Positions 1 to 8,359 of a stretch of 64,000 nucleotides of DNA are shown here, piece by piece. This DNA is from Arthrobacter sp. AQ5-05. Lineage in GTDB: Bacteria; Actinomycetota; Actinomycetes; Actinomycetales; Micrococcaceae. The DNA lies in the NCBI RefSeq assembly GCF_003287975.1, contig NZ_QMKQ01000003.1, positions 62,001 through 126,000 on the forward strand, given 5' to 3'. Both the position numbers and the translations under genes were made by a program. Every line of letters begins with the position of its first letter. Within the stretch, counting starts at the first letter, position 1. A model generated the notes under the pieces. It searched no databases, was not told the DNA's origin, and worked only from the letters and a program-made list of their open reading frames with translations.

Positions 1-2
1 AC

Positions 3-206
3 AACTACCTCGACGGCACCAAGGCGGGATTGCTCTTTGCCTCCTACCAATGCGACGTCGATCGCCAGTTCGTCCCCATCCAGCAACGCTTGGATGCGGC
101 CGACCTGCTCAACGAGTGGACCACACCGATAGGGTCCGCGGTCTACGCGATCCTTCCGGGGTGCCGCGAAGGATCTTTCCTGGGCAAGGAACTGCTCGCC
201 ACCTGA
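3..206 (+). CDS. efeB: Dyp-type peroxidase / deferrochelatase EfeB, C-terminal end (partial)
   Basis: The window opens inside this gene; 67 codons remain before a TGA. The remnant reads like the last part of the EfeB/Dyp-type heme peroxidases: a GLLFASYQ strand, then FVPIQQRLDAADLLNEW, then a Gly-Ser-Ala-Val-Tyr-Ala segment ending in a PG loop. These match the conserved C-terminal core that closes the heme pocket in the family. In the EfeUOB iron system EfeB is a secreted, Tat-exported heme protein that works with the iron permease EfeU and EfeO; those genes would lie upstream, outside the window. The proximal heme ligand and GXXDG motif are also outside, so activity cannot be judged from here. 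Confidence 0.8.
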   Translation, partial: NYLDGTKAGLLFASYQCDVDRQFVPIQQRLDAADLLNEWTTPIGSAVYAILPGCREGSFLGKELLAT

Positions 207-218
207 TCCCCGGGTGCC

Positions 219-268
219 GGTCCCGAGGTGCCGGCAGGTGGCGTGAGCCACCTTGGCGCCTCGGGACC
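219..268 (+). terminator. Large hairpin after efeB, probable terminator
   Basis: GGTCCCGAGG (219-228) pairs with CCTCGGGACC (259-268), and inside it AGGTGGC (236-242) pairs with GCCACCT (247-253) around a GTGA tetraloop. There is no T-run after the stem, which is common for terminators in high-GC actinobacteria. It separates efeB from the CopD-CtaG gene. Confidence 0.55.
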
Positions 269-315
269 TGGCAATCGGTGGGAGAATGGATCGGCGAGGA
301 AGCTGAGAGGACATT

Positions 316-2445
316 GTGAACAAGTCACGGAACACGCAGGCCACGGCCACCAAGGTCGAGGCATCGATGCCAGGCAAGAGGCTCTGGCTCCTGCTGACCC
401 TTCCCGCACTCGTTGTCGGGGTGCTGGTGATCATTGCGGCCAGCTATTTTGCCGGTACCGCCCAGACCAGTGAGCTGGGGGACCCCGGGCCCTTCGTGCG
501 TTGGGCGCTGCCCGCCGCCAAGGCGCTTCACCACTCCTCGATGGCCATCACGATCGCCGCCCTGGTTTTCGCCGCAACCATCCTGCCGCGTTCCACCCGG
601 CCCAAGCGCCCGGAACCGGGCACGCACGACACCGACGGCGGCCAAACCCACCCCGTCTTTGCCCGCACCATGAACCTGGCCGCCGCTTCCGGAATGGTCT
701 GGACTGTGTCTGCGGCCGCGGTGCTGGTCTTCACCTTCTGGGACCTGGTCGGCAAGCCGATGAGCGCCGACCCCAGCTACACCTCCGCCATGCTCGACTA
801 CGTCCTGAACATCTCCGTGGGCCGGGCCTGGGCCTGGATGATCGTGATTGCCGCGATCACCTCCTCCCTGGCCTTCGGCGTGCGCTCCCCGGCCTGGGTC
901 GGGGCCACGACCGCCTTCTCCTTCGCCGGGATCCTGCCGATGTCGCTGATCGGCCACGCCGCCGGCGGAGACGACCACTGGGGTGCGGTCAACTCGATCA
1001 TGTTGCACCTGGCCGGGGTGTGCCTGTGGTTCGGCGGCATCGTGGTGCTGGCCGCGCTGGCACCGCTGCTGGCAACCAAGGCCCCGGGACGCTTTACCGG
1101 CACCCGGCCGATCCTGGCCGGCACCGTGCTGCACCGATTCTCCGCGCTGGCCACCATCTCCATCATCCTGGTTGCCGGCTCCGGCGTCGTGAACGCGACC
1201 ATCCGCATCACCGACTGGGACCAGTGGATGACCCCCTACGGATGGCTGGTGATCGCCAAGACCCTGGCCACCATCGCCCTGGGCGCGCTGGGCCTGGCCC
1301 ACCGCCGCCGGGTCATCCCCGCGCTGGAAGCCGGAAAGCTTGCGGCAACCCGCGCGGCCTGGCTGGTCGTGGGAGCCGAAACCATCATCATGGCCACGGT
1401 CATGGCCCTGGCCACCGTGCTGGCCCGCACCGCGCCGCCCACCCCCGACACCGCCCCGGTGCTGCCCACCCCGGCACGACTGCTCACCGGGTACGAACTG
1501 CCCCCGGAGCTGACCAACTCCAGCTGGATGGAGGTCTGGCGCTTTGACTGGCTGTGGATCGCCATCGTGCTTTTCCTGGCGATCGCCTACCTGTGGGCCG
1601 TGGTGACGGTGCGCCGGCGCGGAGACAAATGGTCGATCCTGCTGACCATCTCCTGGCTCCTCGGACTGACGGCCCTGTTCTACTTCACCTCGGGCGCGCT
1701 GGCCGTCTACGGCAAGATCCTGTTCTCCGTGCACATGGTGGACCACATGGCCCTGACCATGGTGGCCCCGCTGCTCCTGGTGGTCGGATCGCCCGTCACC
1801 CTGGCGTTGAAGGCACTGGGCTCGCGCACCGACGGAACCCGTGGGCCCCGTGAATGGATCCTGGTGCTGGTGCACTCGAAGTTCTCTGCCGTCGTCACCA
1901 ACCCGCTCTTTGCCGCGGCCAACTTCGCCGGTTCCATCATCATCTTCTACGAATCCTCGGCCTTCGGCTTCGCGCTGCGCAACCACATGGGCCACGAGCT
2001 GATGAACCTGCACTTCCTCATCACCGGGTACCTCTTTGCACTGTCCATGATCGGCACCGACCCCGTCCCGAAGCGGGCACCGTATCCGCTGCGCCTGGTG
2101 ATCCTGCTGGCCACCATGGCCTTCCACGCCTTCTACGGCGTCTCCATCATGAGCTCCACCTCGCTCTACCAGGCCGACTGGTTCGGCAACATGGGCAGGA
2201 CCTGGGGCGAGGGCGCGCTGGCCGACCAGCGGCTGGGTGCCGGGGCCATGTGGGGGATCGGGGAGATCCCGACGCTGCTGCTGGCGCTGGGCGTGATGGT
2301 GTCCTGGAACCGGGACGACACCAAGGAATCCAAGCGGAAGGACCGGCAGGCGGACCGCGACAACGACGCGGAACTGCACGCCTACAACGAGATGTTTGCC
2401 CAATTGAAGAAGCAGGACGAGGAGATTGTGCGCCGTGGCCGCTAG
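316..2445 (+). CDS. CopD-CtaG fusion: copper resistance / cytochrome c oxidase assembly membrane protein
   Basis: A 709-residue polytopic membrane protein made of two families. After an N-terminal membrane helix (about residues 16-38), residues 60-370 form a CopD-like copper resistance domain with eight or so helices and His/Met-rich segments. Residues 390-670 match the caa3-type oxidase assembly factor CtaG, including the HMVDHM motif near residue 473 and NHMGHELMNLH near 556. The C-terminal 45 residues are charged and cytosolic, probably a short coiled coil. CopD members are thought to move copper across the membrane and CtaG-type proteins help metallate oxidase; the fusion recurs in actinobacteria. 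The start is a GTG after AGAGGACATT. The stop overlaps the following lipoprotein gene, so the two are co-translated. Copper as substrate is inferred from family membership. Confidence 0.88.
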   Translation: MNKSRNTQATATKVEASMPGKRLWLLLTLPALVVGVLVIIAASYFAGTAQTSELGDPGPFVRWALPAAKALHHSSMAITIAALVFAATILPRSTRPKRPEPGTHDTDGGQTHPVFARTMNLAAASGMVWTVSAAAVLVFTFWDLVGKPMSADPSYTSAMLDYVLNISVGRAWAWMIVIAAITSSLAFGVRSPAWVGATTAFSFAGILPMSLIGHAAGGDDHWGAVNSIMLHLAGVCLWFGGIVVLAALAPLLATKAPGRFTGTRPILAGTVLHRFSALATISIILVAGSGVVNATIRITDWDQWMTPYGWLVIAKTLATIALGALGLAHRRRVIPALEAGKLAATRAAWLVVGAETIIMATVMALATVLARTAPPTPDTAPVLPTPARLLTGYELPPELTNSSWMEVWRFDWLWIAIVLFLAIAYLWAVVTVRRRGDKWSILLTISWLLGLTALFYFTSGALAVYGKILFSVHMVDHMALTMVAPLLLVVGSPVTLALKALGSRTDGTRGPREWILVLVHSKFSAVVTNPLFAAANFAGSIIIFYESSAFGFALRNHMGHELMNLHFLITGYLFALSMIGTDPVPKRAPYPLRLVILLATMAFHAFYGVSIMSSTSLYQADWFGNMGRTWGEGALADQRLGAGAMWGIGEIPTLLLALGVMVSWNRDDTKESKRKDRQADRDNDAELHAYNEMFAQLKKQDEEIVRRGR

Positions 2446-3205
2446 GACCAAGACGGGTGCCTTGCGCACCCTTGCCCTGACCCTTGCCCTGGGGCTGGCA
2501 CTTGCCGGCTGCGCCGGGGCCCCGCAAGCCGTGGAACTGCCCGAGGGGCACGCGCCGCTGCCCGCTGACGCCTCCGCCGCAACGCCCAGTGCTGGGGCCG
2601 CGGAACTGAACGTCTCCGAACTCTCGGTGGCCTCGGGCATCTCCATGGCCGCACGGCTGGGATTCGACAAGGCCCGGGTGATATCCGGGACCGAACTCAC
2701 CGACCTGAAGAAGGCCCCCGAGGACACCCTGGGCGGGGTTGCGGTGCTGCCCACCCAATGCGCGGATGTCATCGAGTCGCTGAACTGGTCCCCGGTGCAA
2801 ATGGGTGCCGAGGGCGCGCGGACCGACTTCCTGACCGAGAAGATCCCAGCCACCGGATCGGTCGAGGTCGCGAAGATCACCGACAAATCGGCGCTGGAGG
2901 CCCACTACGCCACGGTCCTGGCGATGCTCACCGAATGCAAGAAAGTGACCCTGCACCAGGAAACCGAGACCGTTCCCTTCACCACCGAGAAGCCGGTGCT
3001 GAAGGACGGGGACGCGGATTCGGCAATCCTGTGGACCCGCGGCAGGCAGGGCCAGGGAATGCGCCAGCAGGCCCTGGTGTTGATCAAGGCCAAGGGGGAT
3101 TACGTGGGAATGGTTTCGTTCATTGCCGCCGACGGCCTGAATGCACCGGAGTTCAGCCAAATGGCGGCCCAGGTGCTCGACGCCGCCCTGACCCAGGCCC
3201 GCTAG
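2435..3205 (+). CDS. Putative secreted lipoprotein of unknown function
   Basis: A 256-residue protein with a clear lipoprotein signal: positive N terminus, a Leu/Ala-rich core and an LAGC lipobox with Cys26 as the lipidated residue. The mature part is rich in Ala, Thr and acidic residues, has no enzyme motif I recognise, and contains two cysteines (in PTQCADV and TECKKV) that could form a disulfide. The GTG at 2435 is chosen over the TTG at 2426 because GAGGAG at 2419-2424 sits ten bases from it. The start overlaps the CopD-CtaG stop by 11 bases, which suggests translational coupling and perhaps a shared role in the envelope or in metal handling. No function can be assigned from sequence alone. 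Confidence 0.8.
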   Translation: MAARTKTGALRTLALTLALGLALAGCAGAPQAVELPEGHAPLPADASAATPSAGAAELNVSELSVASGISMAARLGFDKARVISGTELTDLKKAPEDTLGGVAVLPTQCADVIESLNWSPVQMGAEGARTDFLTEKIPATGSVEVAKITDKSALEAHYATVLAMLTECKKVTLHQETETVPFTTEKPVLKDGDADSAILWTRGRQGQGMRQQALVLIKAKGDYVGMVSFIAADGLNAPEFSQMAAQVLDAALTQAR

Positions 3206-3311
3206 CCAAGCGTCCGGATCGTCGCATCATGTCATGATGTCTGCTCCGGTTGGCAAAAACGGGATAATTGAATACAGCACAACGTCAGCCGACAAGCCCA
3301 GGAGCAGATCC

Positions 3312-5267
3312 ATGACAGCAACCCCCAGCACCGGAACCGAATCCGTACGCACCTCCTACAAGGTCCGTGCCTCAGAACTGGTTGGCCGCAACTGGCTGAA
3401 CACCGGGGGGAAGCAGCTGGCCCTGGAAGACTTCCGCGGGAAGATCCTGATCCTGGATTTCTGGACTTTCTGCTGCATCAATTGCCTGCACGTGCTGGAC
3501 GAGCTGCGCCCGCTCGAGGCCAAGTACTCCGATGTCCTGGTGACCGTGGGTGTGCACTCCCCGAAGTTCGAGTACGAGGCCGACCCGGTCGCGCTGGCCG
3601 CCGCCGTGGAACGCTACGAAATCGAGCACCCGGTGCTGGACGACCCGGAGCTGGTCACTTGGCAGGCCTACGCCGCCCGCGCCTGGCCCACCCTGGTGGT
3701 CGTGGACCCCGAGGGCTACATCGTGGCCCACCTCTCCGGCGAGGGCCACGCCGCCGGCCTGGAATCCCTGGTCGAGGAACTCATCGCCGAGCACGAGGCC
3801 AAGGGCACGCTGCACCGCGGCACCGGCCCCTACGTGGCGCCGCCCGCCCGTGAGGGCGACCTGCGCTTCCCGGGCAAGGCCGTGGCGCTTCAAAACGGGA
3901 ACTTCCTCGTCGGGGACTCGGGCCACCACCGCATCGTGGAACTGGGCAACGACCTGTCCACCGTGGTGCGCACCTTCGGCTCCGGCGTGAAGGGCTTCGC
4001 CGACGGGGACGCGGAAACCGCGCAATTCAACGAGCCACAGGGCCTGGCGCTGCTCCCGGCCGAGCTCGCCGCCACGCTGGGCTACCACGCGGTCATCGCC
4101 GACACCGTGAACCACCGCCTGCGCGGGCTGAACCTGCAGACCGGGAACGTGACCACGCTGGCCGGCAACGGCATCCAGCGGCTGCTCGACGCCGACCAGG
4201 CCCGCGCCGCTGTCGACGAGAACAACGAGGAGGCCTGGATCAGCGAGTTGGGCAGCGACCCGCTGGGCACCTCGCTGTCCTCCCCGTGGGACGTGCTGTG
4301 GAGCCCCAAGACCGGCGCCGTGGTCATCGCGATGGCCGGAACCCACCAGATCTTTGCCTTCAATCCCGTGACCTTCGCCCTGTCGGTCTTCGCCGGCACC
4401 GGCCTGGAGGGCCTGGCCGACGGCGGCCCGGAGGCCAGCTGGTTCGCCCAGCCCTCGGGCCTGGCCCTGGACAAGGAAGGGAACATCTGGGTCGCCGACT
4501 CGGAGACCTCCGCGCTGCGCCGCCTGGTGCTGGCCGATGACGGTTCGGTTGCGACCGTGGAATCGGCCATCGGCGCCGGACTCTTCGACTTCGGCTTCCG
4601 CGACGGCGCCGCCGCCGAGGCACGCCTGCAGCACCCGCTGGGCGTCGCTGCGCTGCCGGACGGCTCGATCGCCGTCGCAGACACCTACAACGGCGCGGTG
4701 CGCCGCTACGACCCGGCCACCGCCACCGTCAGCACGCTGGCCCGCGGCCTGAACGAGCCCGCGGACGTGCAGCTGGATTCCTCGGTGGACGGCGAACCGG
4801 TGCTGCTGGTCGTGGAGACCAACAACCACCAGCTGGTGCGCCTGCCGCTTCCCGCCGAGGCACTTCTCGTCGACGAGGGTGCCTCCCAGACCCAGCGCCC
4901 CAAGACCAAGGTCGCGGCCGGGGAGCACGCACTGACCGTGCGCTTCTCCGCGCCCACCGGGCAGAAGCTCGATGACCGCTGGGGGGATCCGACCCAGCTG
5001 AAGATCTCATCGTCCCCGGAGGAACTGCTGCTCTCCGGCGGCGGAACCTCCACCGGGCTGACCCGGACCCTGGAACTGAACCCGGACATCGCCGAGGGCG
5101 TCCTGCACATCACCGCGCGTGCGGCCGCCTGCGACGGCGAGCCCGGCGGGGAGATCCCCATGCACGCCGCCTGCCACCTCTACCAGCAGGATTGGGGCAT
5201 CCCGGTGCTGGTGGATGCCGAGGGCGAGACCGAGCTGGTCCTGGACCTGCGCGGCATGGACAACTAG
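3312..5267 (+). CDS. Thioredoxin-like / NHL-repeat protein (NHLRC2-like)
   Basis: A 651-residue protein resembling NHLRC2. Residues 20-160 are a thioredoxin-like domain with the cysteine cluster CCINC at 54-58 in place of a classical CxxC, followed by the usual cis-Pro segment WPTLVVV. Residues 180-520 carry NHL beta-propeller repeats with the recurrent signatures GDSGHHRIVEL, IADTVNHRLRGL, VADSETSALRRL and VADTYNGAVRRY. The last 130 residues form a beta-rich domain. There is no signal peptide, so it is probably cytosolic. The ATG at 3312 is preferred over upstream ATGs at 3234 because AGGAGCAG lies seven bases before it and homology begins there. Human NHLRC2 is involved in redox and ROS-linked processes; the bacterial substrate is unknown. 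Confidence 0.88.
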   Translation: MTATPSTGTESVRTSYKVRASELVGRNWLNTGGKQLALEDFRGKILILDFWTFCCINCLHVLDELRPLEAKYSDVLVTVGVHSPKFEYEADPVALAAAVERYEIEHPVLDDPELVTWQAYAARAWPTLVVVDPEGYIVAHLSGEGHAAGLESLVEELIAEHEAKGTLHRGTGPYVAPPAREGDLRFPGKAVALQNGNFLVGDSGHHRIVELGNDLSTVVRTFGSGVKGFADGDAETAQFNEPQGLALLPAELAATLGYHAVIADTVNHRLRGLNLQTGNVTTLAGNGIQRLLDADQARAAVDENNEEAWISELGSDPLGTSLSSPWDVLWSPKTGAVVIAMAGTHQIFAFNPVTFALSVFAGTGLEGLADGGPEASWFAQPSGLALDKEGNIWVADSETSALRRLVLADDGSVATVESAIGAGLFDFGFRDGAAAEARLQHPLGVAALPDGSIAVADTYNGAVRRYDPATATVSTLARGLNEPADVQLDSSVDGEPVLLVVETNNHQLVRLPLPAEALLVDEGASQTQRPKTKVAAGEHALTVRFSAPTGQKLDDRWGDPTQLKISSSPEELLLSGGGTSTGLTRTLELNPDIAEGVLHITARAAACDGEPGGEIPMHAACHLYQQDWGIPVLVDAEGETELVLDLRGMDN

Positions 5268-5290
5268 GCGACACGACCACGCGCCGATGC

Positions 5291-5324
5291 GAGGCCCGTC
5301 CCCCGAATCCAGGGGACGGGCCTC
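5291..5324 (+). terminator. Rho-independent type terminator
   Basis: A perfect 13-bp stem, GAGGCCCGTCCCC (5291-5303) with GGGGACGGGCCTC (5312-5324), and an 8-base loop, 23 bases after the NHL protein stop. The downstream sequence is only weakly T-rich. Confidence 0.8.
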
Positions 5325-5426
5325 GCTCGTGTTTGAACGCCGGGACCCGGCGTTAGGCATCTCACCCGTCGCCGAGGCACCCAAGGTGACTCCCGTCATG
5401 GCGGGAATATTTCGGTCCACGTATTG

Positions 5427-5439
5427 TTAGCAATGCTAA
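5427..5439. promoter_or_regulatory. Palindromic operator upstream of the MarR gene
   Basis: TTAGCAATGCTAA is an inverted repeat with arms TTAGC and GCTAA around AAT, in a locally AT-rich stretch about 60 bases before the MarR start. Its size and position fit a MarR-family dimer site that would autoregulate the MarR-MFS operon. Binding is inferred. Confidence 0.55.
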
Positions 5440-5497
5440 GTAACTAATGAGGTCGAAACCCAAGACGCCGGATAAGCGGCGCGATGAAGGAGGATCC

Positions 5498-5995
5498 GTG
5501 GCCAGCCCGGATCAAGTGAACGAAACCGATAACGCCCCGAACCCCGTAAGAATGGCCCCCACCCGGGTCAGCAATGCCACCAACACCGGCGACCTTGCCG
5601 CGGAACTGCGCGTGGCCGTGATGAAGACATCCCGCCGCCTGCGCCTTGAATCAAGCTCCGATACGCTGACCCCCGCCCAGTACTCCGTGCTCGCGGGCCT
5701 GCGGACCGAAGAACACACCATTGGGGAGCTGGCCGGCCGCGAACAGGTCGCCGCCCCGTCCATGACCCGAATCGTCAAGGGCCTGCTGGAAGCTGGCCTG
5801 GTCACCCGCACCAGCAGCGAGCACGATGGGCGCCTGGTGATGGTGGCACTGAGCCCGGAGGGGCGCCGGGCCTTCCACGCGGCCCGCAACCAGCGCACCG
5901 CCTGGCTGGCCGTGCGCCTGGAATCGCTCGATGCCAAGGACCGGGCAACCCTGGCGCGGGCCGCGGCCCTGCTGCAGGAAATGAGCGCCAAATGA
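5498..5995 (+). CDS. MarR family transcriptional regulator
   Basis: A 165-residue winged-helix regulator. A flexible N terminus is followed by the dimerisation helix (AAELRVAVMKTSRRLRLES), the recognition helix-turn-helix around TIGELAGREQVAAPSMTRIV, and the wing DGRLVMVALSPEGRRAF, then C-terminal dimer helices. This is the MarR layout. The GTG at 5498 is chosen because GAAGGAGGATCC directly precedes it; an ATG 51 bases upstream lacks a ribosome binding site. Its stop overlaps the MFS gene by four bases, so it most likely represses its own operon through the TTAGCAATGCTAA palindrome and is released by a drug or phenolic ligand. The ligand is unknown. Confidence 0.9.
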   Translation: MASPDQVNETDNAPNPVRMAPTRVSNATNTGDLAAELRVAVMKTSRRLRLESSSDTLTPAQYSVLAGLRTEEHTIGELAGREQVAAPSMTRIVKGLLEAGLVTRTSSEHDGRLVMVALSPEGRRAFHAARNQRTAWLAVRLESLDAKDRATLARAAALLQEMSAK

Positions 5996-7290
5996 GCAAG
6001 ATGTTCAGTGCCCTGAAGATCCCGAACTACCGGCTCTGGACCGCCGGCGCCCTGGTCTCCAACATCGGCACCTGGATGCAGCGTGTCGCCCAGGACTGGC
6101 TGGTGCTCACCATCCTGACCAACCACGACGGAACCGCCACCGGCATCACCACCGGTCTGCAGTTCCTGCCCATCCTGTTCCTGGGCCCGTTCGCCGGAGT
6201 GCTCGCGGATCGCATGAACAAGCGCAAGCTGCTGCTGATCACCCAGTCGTCCATGGGCGTCTTCGCCACCATCCTGGGCGTGCTGGTGGCCACCGGCACC
6301 GCCGAGCTCTGGCACGTGTACCTGCTGGCCTTCGGCCTGGGCGTGGCTAGCGCCTTTGACGCCCCGGCACGCCAGGCCTTCGTCTCCGAGCTCGTCCCGG
6401 CACGCGAACTGCCCAACGCGGTTGCCCTGAACAGCGCCTCGTTCAACCTGGCCCGCCTGGCCGGCCCCGGCGTCGCCGGGCTGCTGATCGCCGCCTTCGG
6501 CACCGGACCGGCATTCCTCATCAACGCCGCAAGCTTCGGGGCAGTGATCTTCTCGCTGGCCAAGATGCGCAGCGAACAGTTCCAGCCCACCATGCTGGTG
6601 GCCCGCCAGAAGGGCCAGATCCGCGACGGGCTGGCCTATGTGCGCAAGCGCCCGGACCTGCTGCTGATCTTCGCGCTGGCCTTTGTCGTGGCCACCTTCG
6701 GGCTGAACTTCCAGCTCACCAACGCCATGATGGCCACCGACATCTTCCACGTGGGGGCAGGGGCCTTCGGCCTGCTGGGAACCATCATGGCCGTCGGCAC
6801 GCTCGCCGGAGCCCTGTTGGCCGCGCGCCGCGGCAAGCCGCGGATGCGCTACCTGCTGGGCGGGGCCGTCGGATTCGGTGCCATGGCCCTGATCGCCAGC
6901 TTCATGCCCACCTTCTTCTGGTACGCGGTGATGATGGTTCCGGTGGGACTGGCCTCGCTGACGTTCCTGAACAGCGCCAACACCATGATCCAGCTCTCGG
7001 TCGACCCCGCCTACCGCGGGCGCGTTTTGGGCCTCTACATCATGGTGGTCCAGGGCGGAACTCCGCTGGGCGCCCCCCTGGTGGGCTGGCTCGGCACCGA
7101 GTTCGGTGCCCGCTGGTCGGTCGGCAGCGGCGCGGTGCTCTCCCTGGCGGCCGGTCTCATCGCCGTGGTCGTGGTGTTGCGCCGGGCGCGCCGCACCCCG
7201 AAGCCGGGCACCGGGACCCCGGCCCGGCACAAGGCCGCGACAAGATCCCGGTCCAAGGTCCGCGCCCTGGTTCCCTTGCTGGGCAGATAG
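5992..7290 (+). CDS. MFS efflux transporter
   Basis: A 432-residue major facilitator with twelve predicted helices, of the MFS_3 type that includes the EntS siderophore exporter and macrolide exporters. It begins KIPNYRLWTAGALVSNIGTWMQRVAQDWLV, here read in segments, and has the loop 2-3 signature GVLADRMNKRKLL at about residues 68-80. The C-terminal tail is short, basic and cytosolic. It overlaps the MarR stop by ATGA, so the pair is translationally coupled. Such MarR-MFS pairs are usually induced by the exported compound. The compound cannot be told from sequence. Confidence 0.88.
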   Translation: MSKMFSALKIPNYRLWTAGALVSNIGTWMQRVAQDWLVLTILTNHDGTATGITTGLQFLPILFLGPFAGVLADRMNKRKLLLITQSSMGVFATILGVLVATGTAELWHVYLLAFGLGVASAFDAPARQAFVSELVPARELPNAVALNSASFNLARLAGPGVAGLLIAAFGTGPAFLINAASFGAVIFSLAKMRSEQFQPTMLVARQKGQIRDGLAYVRKRPDLLLIFALAFVVATFGLNFQLTNAMMATDIFHVGAGAFGLLGTIMAVGTLAGALLAARRGKPRMRYLLGGAVGFGAMALIASFMPTFFWYAVMMVPVGLASLTFLNSANTMIQLSVDPAYRGRVLGLYIMVVQGGTPLGAPLVGWLGTEFGARWSVGSGAVLSLAAGLIAVVVVLRRARRTPKPGTGTPARHKAATRSRSKVRALVPLLGR

Positions 7291-7316
7291 GGGCATCGGG
7301 CCCGGGGCCGGGAATG

Positions 7317-8312
7317 CTACTCGCTGGAGACCGGGGTGACCCGGACCTTGGTGGTGCTGGCCTTGAGCACTGCGGTGAACCCGAAGCTGTCATCCACGGT
7401 CTGCTCGGTGTACCGCCCGGTGCGCAGGTCCTGTTCGGTGACGTCCAAACGTGCCTTCACCGTCAGGGGGCGCAGGGCCCAGGAACCGTCGTAGGCAACG
7501 ATCTCGGGAGAAGGGTAGTCAACGATGCTCCAGTGGATGGAATCCGAACGCACCCTCGCCGACGTGGAATAACTCATCGGGCAGCCCGCCGGCATGAGGA
7601 CCTGCTGCTGCGCACAGTCATCCAGGTACGCGGTGATCTGCTTGTTGACCTCGTCGAGCAGCTTCTTGGTGGGCTGCGTGCGGAGCTTCACCTCGGTGGC
7701 CTTCTTCGAGAACTCGGTGACCGCCAGGCCGCGGGAATCGGCGCGGAAATTCGGGGTGGCGAAGCTGGTGTCGATGACGGCCGGAACAAACACCGGGACC
7801 GTCGTCTTGCCCTTGACCAGCGGGGCGGGACGCGAATTCACGACCACCTCGTTGGTGGTGTTCGCGGAGATCGCCACGGTGGGCAGCGTCGTGGGGACAA
7901 AAGACCAGTTCTCGAAAAACAGCCAGCTGCGGCCCGCGCGTTCCAGCTGGTAGGTCGATTGCTGCTGCACCCCGTGGATGGAGTAGGTCGCCGTGACGGT
8001 TGCAAGGTCATCGGCGCCGGTGACCCGTTCGGGCTTGCCCACCGTGAAGTCCTTGATATCGGCGCTGGCGGCCTTCAGGCCCTCGCCGTCAAGCAGCAGG
8101 GCATTGCCCTTGGGAACCGTGGCCTGGAGCAGCCCCAGCGCCGCGGCGCCTTCGCCGCGGGTGAGATGCGCGTGCAGTTCCTTGACCTTCTGGGCGGGCC
8201 CGAAGGTGTTGTGGTTGACCAGGGCGATGGCAGCAAAGGCCAGGACGGCCAGCACCACAAGGGCCGCCGCCCATGTGGCGGCGACCCTTGTGGGAGATAA
8301 ACGTTCGCTCAT
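7317..8312 (-). CDS. Membrane-anchored protein of unknown function
   Basis: A 331-residue protein with a single N-terminal membrane helix (about residues 10-33) and a long extracytoplasmic part, giving a type II membrane topology. The outside domain is beta-rich with two NTF2-like looking segments (YSIHGVQQQSTYQLERAGRSW and RLDVTEQDLRTGRYTEQTVDDS, each read in parts) and two cysteines that may pair (DDCAQQQ and AGCPMSY). I recognise no catalytic motif. The ATG at 8312 is preferred: a TAGCCT -10 box ends eight bases before it and there is no ribosome binding site, which fits a leaderless mRNA. The TTG at 8321 would lie inside that promoter. It converges on the MFS gene. Confidence 0.75.
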   Translation of the reverse strand: MSERLSPTRVAATWAAALVVLAVLAFAAIALVNHNTFGPAQKVKELHAHLTRGEGAAALGLLQATVPKGNALLLDGEGLKAASADIKDFTVGKPERVTGADDLATVTATYSIHGVQQQSTYQLERAGRSWLFFENWSFVPTTLPTVAISANTTNEVVVNSRPAPLVKGKTTVPVFVPAVIDTSFATPNFRADSRGLAVTEFSKKATEVKLRTQPTKKLLDEVNKQITAYLDDCAQQQVLMPAGCPMSYSTSARVRSDSIHWSIVDYPSPEIVAYDGSWALRPLTVKARLDVTEQDLRTGRYTEQTVDDSFGFTAVLKASTTKVRVTPVSSE

Positions 8313-8359
8313 TGTGTTCAAGGCTACCGGGAATCCGGCGTGGTTCGCGCCGACCCTCC

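Noticed and set aside
325-2886. An 853-codon open frame on the minus strand
   Set aside because: It is antisense to the CopD-CtaG gene, has low-complexity Gly/Gln/His-rich sequence, and reflects the high GC of the coding strand. Similar long antisense frames over the MFS, fumarase, mrp, dnaK and helicase genes were dropped for the same reason.
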